A stretch of 20,623 nt of DNA from JBIOJM01 sp044450785 (GTDB taxonomy: Bacteria; Planctomycetota; Planctomycetia; Isosphaerales; Isosphaeraceae): NCBI GenBank assembly GCA_044450785.1, contig JBIOJM010000167.1, positions 1 through 20,623 on the forward strand, read 5' to 3'. The first letter of the stretch is position 1; each line of letters opens with the position of its first letter. Both the position numbers and the translations under genes were made by a program. This document shows, one piece after another, positions 1 through 5,911 of this stretch. A model generated the notes under the pieces. It had not been told where the DNA came from and did no database searches. It saw only the letters and a program-made list of their open reading frames with translations.

Positions 1-2
1 AT

Positions 3-392
3 GGGGGCAAGGGCGGCGATGGCGGATTCGGCATGGGCGGGGGGATTTTCAACTCAACCAACGGCACCCTTTCAATTGATCCCGGACAAGGGGCGAAGAA
101 GGGCTCGAAGCAAGCCAAGTCCATCGATCTCATCACCGCCAATCAGGCCCGCCTAGCGCCGAGCGGCGTGGGAAGCCTCTCCAATACCTCGTCTGCGGGA
201 GGCTTGGGCGGCTTCCCCAACGGGCCCGCGGGTCAGGCTCACGTGGGCGCCAAGGGCACGGACGGCTCCGCCGGAGTCGGTGTCGGCGGCGGCCTTGCGA
301 CCTTCGGGGCTGCAACGATCGACAACACGACCATCGCCGGCAACACCGCGTCTACCAACGACAACGACGTGGACGGCACGTTCTCGGTGTGA
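3..392 (+). CDS. C-terminal part of a glycine-rich beta-helix-like surface protein (5' end outside the window)
   Basis: The reading frame is open from the first bases of the window, so the gene begins upstream. The ATG at 33 is only an internal methionine. What is visible is about 129 residues: a Gly/Asp-rich start, a middle rich in Ser, Ala and Lys, a second Gly-rich run, and a tail containing TIDNTTIAGNTAS. Short N-T-x-I-x-x-N-x-A turns of this kind are typical of right-handed parallel beta-helix proteins of bacterial surfaces, where each coil ends in an Asn-rich turn. No anchor, autotransporter barrel or catalytic motif is seen before the stop. A role as a large exported or surface repeat protein is an inference; the exact family cannot be named from this fragment. 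The stop codon overlaps the start of a short GACGATC tandem (391-408). Confidence 0.65.
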   Translation, partial: GGKGGDGGFGMGGGIFNSTNGTLSIDPGQGAKKGSKQAKSIDLITANQARLAPSGVGSLSNTSSAGGLGGFPNGPAGQAHVGAKGTDGSAGVGVGGGLATFGAATIDNTTIAGNTASTNDNDVDGTFSV

Positions 393-731
393 CGATCGAC
401 GATCGACGGTGCTTTCGACGTGGTGCTCCTCCGACCGCTTGATCAATCCCTACATTCAGTCAAATCCAGTCTGTTCGTCCTAAAAAAGCGCTCGTCCGCC
501 TAAATCGACGCAACTTATCCCGTACGCTCGCAGATCATTTCAGGTAGATGAACGCGCCGATTGGACGCCGATTGACCGTCTGCCCGAGTGAAGCAGTGGT
601 CCAGCACCCCCGCGGAGCGGCACGACATGCTGACGACTCCTCCTCCTGTCCACCAACGAGCCAACAGTCACTCCCGACATTTCTTTGCCCTAAGGCGGTG
701 CCCCGGCCGGCCGGCCGGCGCGTCCGGCTCC

Positions 732-745
732 GTACACCGGTGTAC
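732..745. repeat. Perfect 14-bp palindrome GTACACCGGTGTAC
   Basis: The 14 bases are an exact inverted repeat without spacer. It lies 23 bp before the first of three phased TGTGCCA repeats. Perfect even-length palindromes of this size are common binding sites for dimeric regulators or recombinase accessory proteins, but nothing here identifies the protein. Confidence 0.4.
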
Positions 746-767
746 ACATGCTCGAAAGAGGCTCGAA

Positions 768-795
768 TTGTGCCACTTTGTGCCAACGTGTGCCA
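768..795 (+). repeat. Three TGTGCCA repeats at exact 10-bp spacing (iteron-like)
   Basis: TGTGCCA occurs at 769-775, 779-785 and 789-795, so each copy is offset by exactly 10 bp, close to one turn of B-DNA. The first two are preceded by the same T. A fourth copy is at 916-922, just before the decayed replication-type frame. Phasing on one face of the helix is typical of iterons and of operator arrays for replication initiators, excisionases or repressors. No intact cognate gene is present in the window. Confidence 0.5.
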
Positions 796-968
796 CGCTC
801 GCTGCGCCTTCCAAGCTGCCAAACTGGATCCACATCTCATTTGGGCGCAGTCAGATCGGATCAGACTAGCGCATCTCCGAGGAACCAAAAAGCCGCGTGG
901 CGCAACTCCCGCGTTTGTGCCACGACGATTTCGCGCCGATGTTCACCTCCCATAGGGCCCGAAACACC

Positions 969-1190
969 ATGGTAAACCCCTCATCGAACGACGGGGCAAT
1001 CGACAATCCCCAGCAGGACGAAGGACCCGTCAAGGTGCTCCTGCGCCTCACCGAGACCGCCGCGTTCCTGCGATCGACCGACGGCTCCTTTTACGCCCAG
1101 GTCTCGGCCGGCGGCCGCCGCGAGATCGATGCACTCGCCCCCCAACTCCACGTGCACGGTCTACTCGTTCGTTCCACCCGAGGAAATCGC
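969..1190 (+). pseudogene. Decayed fragment resembling a planctomycete element primase/ATPase-type protein
   Basis: From the ATG at 969 the frame encodes LLRLTE, then STDGSFYAQV, then GGRREIDAL (about nucleotides 1035-1136). The spacing and residues resemble a segment (F-x-x-x-D-G-x-x-Y-A-x-V ... G-x-R-E-x-x-x-L) that I recall just ahead of the catalytic part of large primase/helicase-like proteins in planctomycete integrated elements. After about 1136 the expected continuation is not seen. The frame stays open but turns into repeat DNA and then runs antiparallel in character to the TPR gene start. No ATPase or primase motif follows. The family assignment is by memory of the pattern and is tentative; that the frame is not an intact gene is much more certain. 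Confidence 0.3.
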
Positions 1191-1232
1191 GGTCGCATCG
1201 TGTCACTGCAACCAGATCGATCTGTTGACCAA

Positions 1233-1359
1233 AAAAGACACGACATGCGCAACCTCATGGCAAACAAGCAGTTGTGTCTTGAGCCCAATAATACCCATGA
1301 AAAGACACGACATGCGCAAGTCCAAGACTTCCAAGGAGATGGCGCAATGTCGTGCTTTT
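1233..1359. repeat. 20-bp direct repeat with a third, inverted imperfect copy
   Basis: AAAAGACACGACATGCGCAA occurs exactly at 1233-1252 and 1300-1319, a period of 67 bp. A third copy in the opposite orientation lies at 1342-1359, matching the first 18 bases except for one inserted and one missing base. The second and third copies can form a stem-loop with a 24-nt loop. Such mixed direct and inverted copies are compatible with binding sites or attachment-site remnants of an element. It is not a CRISPR: there are only three copies, in mixed orientation and unequal spacing. Confidence 0.5.
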
Positions 1360-1446
1360 CATCCCCCGAACCGGCTCATTGTGTGCGCGTCGCCACCGCT
1401 TGGGACTTTCACTCCTCAACTAAGGCGACCTGCCGGTCGCGCAACT

Positions 1447-1476
1447 CGGACAACTTTTCGCCAAACTTGGTATCTT
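1447..1476 (+). promoter_or_regulatory. Possible sigma-70-type promoter for the TPR/peptidase gene
   Basis: CGGACA (1447-1452) shares four of six bases with the -35 consensus, and TATCTT (1471-1476) shares four of six with the -10 consensus, separated by 18 bp. A transcript would begin near 1483, giving an untranslated leader of about 90 nt before the ATG at 1573. The local AT content is higher than in the surroundings. Planctomycete promoters are poorly defined, so this is only a candidate. Confidence 0.25.
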
Positions 1477-1572
1477 CAAAAAGTGAAGAGCCCTGTCCAG
1501 GCGGGGTGGGGAGGTGCCATTCCCAACCGTCCTTTGGTAACGTGAGAGGAGAAAGCCGAGGAGGGCAAAGGC

Positions 1573-4467
1573 ATGGGACACGGCATCGTGATGGTGGTGA
1601 TGGCGATCGTCGCGCAGGTGGCGGAGCCGGCGGCAGCGACTGGCGTGAAGACGCCGGCGGCCCAGACGACGTCCGCAAAACGGCAGGATGCGCAGCGGCT
1701 ATTGCGGAATGGCCGCTACGCCGAGGCGGAGGAGGCGCTGGCGGCGGTCGAGGCCGTTGCCAAGAAGGAGCCGGGAGCGTGGACCCCCGCGCTCAAGGCC
1801 GCGCTGGCCTTGGACAAAGCCGAATGCCAGGCCAGCCAGGGTGAATACGCCAAGGCGATCAGCGGGCTCAAGGCGATCTGGTCGGAGGAACCCCAGAACG
1901 CCGACTTGCCGGCACAACTTGCCGACCTCTATTTGACCCGCGGGGACTGGGAAGCCGCCGAGGCGGCGATGCGCCAGGCGGAGAAGCTCGCCCCCGACCA
2001 CTTGAGGGCACGGTGGGTCGAGGCCCGGCTCCTGGAGCTGCGCGGCGAGCTCGACAAGTCTGTCGTCGCCTGGAAATGGTTCGTCGATCGTTACAACGAA
2101 AAGAAACCCGAGATCGTCAAGACCGCCCAGGGGTTGCTTTTGGTCGGCCAGGCGGCCGAACGGTATTATCGCGCCAGCGCCCGCGGCGAGCAGTTGAGCG
2201 ACGCGTTGAACGACGTGATCAACGACATCTATGAAGCCGCGATCCGCACCGACCCCACCTGCTGGCAGGCCCCCTTGCTCGAAGGACGGTTGTTTCTCTC
2301 CGGCTACAGCGAGCGAAAGGCGTTTCACGAGCTGGCTCGCGCCCAGCAGATCAACCCGCTCGCGCCCGAAGTGCTGGTGGCGCTGGGAGGGGCCGACTTG
2401 CAAGGTTACCGCCTGGCCGCGGGGCGTGCCAAGGCCGAGCGGGCCCTGAGCATCAACCCGCACTACGCGCCGGCCTACGTGCTCCTGGCCGATCTCAACA
2501 TCTCCGACGAGCGATTCGACGACGCCAAGGCGGCAGCGCGGAAGGCGGTGGCCGAGAACCCTCGCGATGAGGAGGCGCTGGCGCGACTGGCGGCCTCATG
2601 CCGCCTCCTGGTCGATCCCGTCGGGGCGGCTGTCGCCGAGCTGGCGGCCCTGGCCAATAACCCTCGGCCGGCCACTTTCTACGCCGCTCTGGGCGAGCGT
2701 CTGGCCGACCGCCGCAAGTACCTCTCGGCCGAACGAGCCTTCTTGCTGGCCGGGGCCGCTGACCCAGACCGCGCCGACGCCCCCATCGGACTGGGCATGC
2801 TCTACATGCAGATCGGCCGCGAGACCGAAGCCAAAAGCCTCTTCGACGCCGCCTTCGCCGCCGACCCGTTCAACGTCCGTGCCGACAACATGATGAGAGT
2901 GCTCCGGCACATGGCGGGCTACTCCAGAATCGACTCACCGCACTTCAGCGTCCTGATCGACCCCACTCAGGATGAGCTGCTGGGCCGATATATGTCCCGG
3001 TATCTCGAATCGATCTACGCGGCGCTCACCGGGCGTTTCGGCTATGAACCGCCTGGCAGGACCAAGATCGAGATCCTCAAGAACCACCAGTGGTTCAGCG
3101 GCCGGACGGTCGGCCTGCCGTTCGTCCCGACCGTCGGCGCCTGCACGGGCCGCGTGGTGGCCCTCGCCAGCCCGAAAGCCACCCGGATCCCGTTCAACTG
3201 GGCCCGAGTGCTCACTCACGAGGTCACTCACGTCATCACCCTGCAGCAGACCGAGTTCAACATCCCCCACTGGTACACCGAAGCGCTGGCCGTCGAAAGC
3301 GAGGGCTTCCCGCGGCCACAAGAGTGGAACCGGATGCTCCTGGATCGCGTGCCCAAACGAAGCAAGCTCTTGAGCCTCGACACGATCAACCTCGGCTTCA
3401 TCCGGCCCAACGAGCCCGAGGACCGGCAGATGGCCTACTGCCAGGCTCAGCTTTACGCCCGCTACATGCTCAAGCGATTCGGCCAGGACGCGTTGATCAA
3501 GATGCTCATGGCCTACCGCCGGGGACTCACGACGGACCGGGCGATCGCCGCTTGTTTCCGCGTCGAGAAAGCCGACTTCGAGAAGGGTTATCTGTCTTAT
3601 CTCGACGATGTGATCAAGACGATCCGCACCCGCGCCAGCGAGGAGCCGATCAAGTTCTCGCAGCTCGAGCGCCAGCTCAAGGAGAACCCCGACGATCCCG
3701 ATTTGAACGCGCGGATGGCGTATGAGTATTTCGCCCGCCGCGACCTCAAGGAGGCCCGGCCGTTCGCCGACAAGGCATTGAAGCTCAAGCCGCACCACCC
3801 GCTGGCCAGCTACGTCAAGGCCCAGCTCTTGGTGACGATCGGCGATAACGACGCCGCACTGGCGGTCCTGGAGCCGGCGCTCGACCCCAAACAGCCCAAC
3901 GAGCGGGTGATCGACCTCTTGGGTGAGCTCAAGATGAAGGCCGGCCAGCTTGACGAGGCGGAGGCGCTCTATGAGCTGGCTCGCAAGGACGACCCGTTCC
4001 GCACCAAGTGGATCTCGTGGCTGGCGCGGATCCATCTGCGGCAGCAGAAGACGGCCCAGTTCCTGAGCGACCTGGCCATGATCGCGGCCTTCGATGCGGA
4101 CAACCTCGACGTGCGCAAGGCCCTGGCCGAGCGGCACCTGACAATGGGCAATGCCGCGGCCGCCGAGAAATGGGCCGGCGAATGTCTGTACATCAACGTC
4201 TATGACCCGGCGGTCCACGCCCTCCTGGCCGACGCCCAGGCCGCCGGAAAGAAGTTCGCCCCGGCCATCGAGGAATACCAGACCGCGCTCGAGCTGAAAG
4301 CCAAGAAGCCCAACGACCTGAAGGTCAAGCTTGCCAGGGCCCAACTGGGCCTGGGCCAGCGCGACGCGGCCAGGGCCACGGTTGACGGCGTCCTCAAGGC
4401 GGATCCCGAACATCCCGAGGCCAAGGCGCTGCGCGAGGAGGTCAAATCCTCAGGGACGAAAGGTTGA
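1573..4467 (+). CDS. Secreted TPR protein with an embedded HExxH zinc-peptidase (peptidase MA-like) domain
   Basis: The protein has 964 residues. The ATG at 1573 is preceded by GAGGAGGG at suitable distance, and a short hydrophobic N-terminus (MGHGIVMVVMAIVAQVAEPAAA) suggests export, though it lacks the usual basic residues. Residues about 35-450 are tandem tetratricopeptide repeats (helical pairs such as YAEAEEAL, DWEAAEAAMRQAEKLAPDH). The middle (about 455-690) holds the zinc motif H549-E550-V-T-H553, followed after 16 residues by E570 in HWYTEALAVESEG; this spacing and the conserved Trp/Glu fit the gluzincin, peptidase MA-like fold, with E570 the third zinc ligand. A second TPR block fills about 695-960. 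TPR arrays bind protein partners, so an envelope protease or protease-derived scaffold is likely; the substrate is unknown. It stands alone, convergent to the Uma2 gene. Confidence 0.85.
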   Translation: MGHGIVMVVMAIVAQVAEPAAATGVKTPAAQTTSAKRQDAQRLLRNGRYAEAEEALAAVEAVAKKEPGAWTPALKAALALDKAECQASQGEYAKAISGLKAIWSEEPQNADLPAQLADLYLTRGDWEAAEAAMRQAEKLAPDHLRARWVEARLLELRGELDKSVVAWKWFVDRYNEKKPEIVKTAQGLLLVGQAAERYYRASARGEQLSDALNDVINDIYEAAIRTDPTCWQAPLLEGRLFLSGYSERKAFHELARAQQINPLAPEVLVALGGADLQGYRLAAGRAKAERALSINPHYAPAYVLLADLNISDERFDDAKAAARKAVAENPRDEEALARLAASCRLLVDPVGAAVAELAALANNPRPATFYAALGERLADRRKYLSAERAFLLAGAADPDRADAPIGLGMLYMQIGRETEAKSLFDAAFAADPFNVRADNMMRVLRHMAGYSRIDSPHFSVLIDPTQDELLGRYMSRYLESIYAALTGRFGYEPPGRTKIEILKNHQWFSGRTVGLPFVPTVGACTGRVVALASPKATRIPFNWARVLTHEVTHVITLQQTEFNIPHWYTEALAVESEGFPRPQEWNRMLLDRVPKRSKLLSLDTINLGFIRPNEPEDRQMAYCQAQLYARYMLKRFGQDALIKMLMAYRRGLTTDRAIAACFRVEKADFEKGYLSYLDDVIKTIRTRASEEPIKFSQLERQLKENPDDPDLNARMAYEYFARRDLKEARPFADKALKLKPHHPLASYVKAQLLVTIGDNDAALAVLEPALDPKQPNERVIDLLGELKMKAGQLDEAEALYELARKDDPFRTKWISWLARIHLRQQKTAQFLSDLAMIAAFDADNLDVRKALAERHLTMGNAAAAEKWAGECLYINVYDPAVHALLADAQAAGKKFAPAIEEYQTALELKAKKPNDLKVKLARAQLGLGQRDAARATVDGVLKADPEHPEAKALREEVKSSGTKG

Positions 4468-4588
4468 TCGCCGGAGGAGCCGAAGCCGGCCGACGACGTG
4501 CTGGAATGGAGGCTACACGAGCCTTCATGGTCTCGTGAACGTGGAGAGAGACTTGTTTGCTCGCGGGGATCTGCGCTTCCCGTCCATG

Positions 4589-5155
4589 TCAGGCTGGCTC
4601 GCCAGCCTTCTCGAACAGCTCCCGCAGGGGCAGGCGCAAGCCCGGCAGCACGTCGCCGCCGTCCAGCACGTCGCCGAGCGCGAGCACCCGGACCTCGGTC
4701 GTCGATGTGTACGCATAGACCTTCGATTGGCCCGGATAAACGACCCACACCAGCCGCACCCCGGCCTTGTAATACTCTTCCAGTTTGTCCGCGACCCCGT
4801 CGGCCGTGTTCGTGAGGCTGACGATCTCAACTGCCAGCTCGGGCACGACAGCCCAGGACCGCGCACGGGGGATGCGCCGATCCCGCGCCCAGCGCTCGAA
4901 CGAGACGAAGGCGACGTCCGGCCGCCGCTCACGATTGACGTGAGGGCGGAGGTCGAAGATCATTTCGATGACAGCGCGGCCGATCAGGTTCTCATCGGCG
5001 TACCGGTCCAGTCGCCCGTGCATCACCGCGGCGAGCCAGTATTCATACGCACCCATGACCTTCTCCACGATGCGGCCGTCGATGACCTCGTACAGACCAT
5101 CGGGCTCGCCGGGGTCTATCGGGACGTCGAGCCGCTCGGGCGTCGCCGTGGCCAT
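4589..5155 (-). CDS. Uma2 family (DUF820) restriction-endonuclease-fold protein
   Basis: The chosen start at 5155 gives 188 residues and has GGAG seven bases upstream. An in-frame ATG at 5218 would add 21 residues but has no such site and crosses an AT-rich stretch likely to hold the promoter. The PD-(D/E)XK-like core is visible as RRPDVAFVS (D80), PELAVEIVS (E110) and ADKLEEYYKAGVRLVWVV (K124). An N-terminal LYEVIDGRIVEK is the usual opening strand of the family. Uma2 proteins are present in many copies in cyanobacteria and planctomycetes; a nuclease activity is predicted from the fold but the cellular role is generally unknown. It is followed downstream by the convergent TPR gene, with 121 bp between them, and preceded by the small DUF5678-like gene on the same strand. 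Confidence 0.85.
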   Translation of the reverse strand: MATATPERLDVPIDPGEPDGLYEVIDGRIVEKVMGAYEYWLAAVMHGRLDRYADENLIGRAVIEMIFDLRPHVNRERRPDVAFVSFERWARDRRIPRARSWAVVPELAVEIVSLTNTADGVADKLEEYYKAGVRLVWVVYPGQSKVYAYTSTTEVRVLALGDVLDGGDVLPGLRLPLRELFEKAGEPA

Positions 5156-5281
5156 GAGTTGTCTCCATTCGCCGGGGATCGGATCATTCTTCGGCGACAA
5201 TTGTACCACGCGCGCCACACCATCGGATATGCGACGACCGGGCGCGGACCAACTGGTCGAGAGTCAAAGTCCGTCGCGATG

Positions 5282-5482
5282 TCAGTCCCGGATGTCGGGG
5301 CCGAGGAACATCTCAGTTTCCTGCGCCTCGATGCAGAAGACGACGAATTCCTCGCGTGTCAACCCTTGCTCGAAGCAGCGCTGATAGAGCTCGTGTTTGT
5401 GTGTCGCGAAGCCCAACAAACGCTCACCCTGGTAAGCGACCCACTGCCTCGGTAAGATGTCGTCATGAGCGAACCGGGGCAA
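5282..5482 (-). CDS. Small DUF5678-like protein, TTG start
   Basis: This 66-residue frame contains LPRQWVAYQGERLLGFATHK followed by a helix ending GLTREEFVVFCIEAQE. That pattern (W-V-A-Y-x-G, a short helix, then G-L-x-R-E-E-x-V-V) matches small planctomycete/cyanobacterial DUF5678-type proteins, whose function is unknown. No ATG or GTG is available; the only early start codon is TTG at 5482. The start overlaps by 18 bp the ATG of the divergent MazG-like gene. Uma2 lies 126 bp downstream on the same strand, so the two could share a transcript. The protein is acidic, without a signal or membrane segment. Family assignment rests on the central motif only. Confidence 0.55.
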   Translation of the reverse strand: MPRFAHDDILPRQWVAYQGERLLGFATHKHELYQRCFEQGLTREEFVVFCIEAQETEMFLGPDIRD

Positions 5483-5794
5483 ACTTCGGACGACTTGACA
5501 CTGTCCGCTCTTCAGCGGATGATCTTACAAATGTACGGCGAGAAAGACGCGGCACGTGGGGACGCGGCCACGTTTCTCTGGTTGACGGAGGAGTTTGGCG
5601 AGCTGGCCACGGCGCTTCGCTCGGGCACACGCGATGAGCTGGCCGCGGAGATGGCCGACGTCTTGGCCTGGCTGGCCACCTTGGCCAACATCCGAGGGAT
5701 CGAACTCGAGGAGGCCTTCCTGCGTAAATATGGTCGGGCCTGCCCGGGCTGCCATCGGGTGCCATGCACCTGCGACCCGGCCGAGAAACCCTGA
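5465..5794 (+). CDS. MazG-like nucleotide pyrophosphohydrolase with a C-terminal cysteine cluster
   Basis: The 109-residue protein begins at the ATG at 5465, without a clear Shine-Dalgarno site. LQRMILQMYGEKD forms the first helix; TEEFGEL (E43, E46) and RDELAAEMADVLAWLATLAN (E62, D65) form the ExxE...ExxD metal site of the all-alpha MazG/dUTPase fold. Such enzymes hydrolyse nucleoside triphosphates to monophosphate and pyrophosphate using magnesium, commonly to clear non-canonical or excess nucleotides; the substrate of this one cannot be told. The length fits the single-domain MazG-like group. Unusual is the tail CPGCHRVPCTC (C93, C96, C101, C103), a possible zinc knuckle. A single small domain without a neighbouring toxin does not suggest the mazEF setting. 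Confidence 0.85.
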   Translation: MSEPGQTSDDLTLSALQRMILQMYGEKDAARGDAATFLWLTEEFGELATALRSGTRDELAAEMADVLAWLATLANIRGIELEEAFLRKYGRACPGCHRVPCTCDPAEKP

Positions 5795-5911
5795 AGCCAT
5801 CCGCCGCGCCGGCGTCCGCTTGTCGTGCTCGCCCCGACCTCGTTCTGCCGGTCAACCCACATTGCGATTTGCGTCTGTGATCATTCATCCTTGACTCGAC
5901 CGCTGGCAATC

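Larger units (their letters stand above)
393..1572. other. Gene-poor 1.2-kb stretch, probable scar of a lost mobile element
   Basis: No frame here looks like an intact gene. Open frames exist on both strands but have mixed composition, many Arg/Ser/Pro/Cys residues and no recognisable domain. The stretch contains a GACGATC tandem just after the preceding gene, a perfect palindrome, helically phased TGTGCCA repeats, a decayed reading frame resembling an element replication protein, three copies of a 20-bp repeat, and a possible promoter for the downstream TPR gene. These are listed separately. The combination of repeats around a decayed replication-type frame suggests the remains of an integrated element; this is inference. 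Confidence 0.45.

Noticed and set aside
391..408. GACGATC tandem as another member of the heptamer family
   Set aside because: Only 2.6 copies and a different unit from GTCAKTR; likely chance or local slippage.
2935..4413. Long open frame antisense to the TPR gene
   Set aside because: High GC makes long antisense frames; the sense strand has clear TPR and HExxH motifs while the antisense product is Leu/Arg/Gly-rich without any motif.
4516..4537. CACGAG/CTCGTG stem with 10-nt loop after the TPR gene
   Set aside because: Only six base pairs and no T-run; expected by chance in GC-rich DNA.
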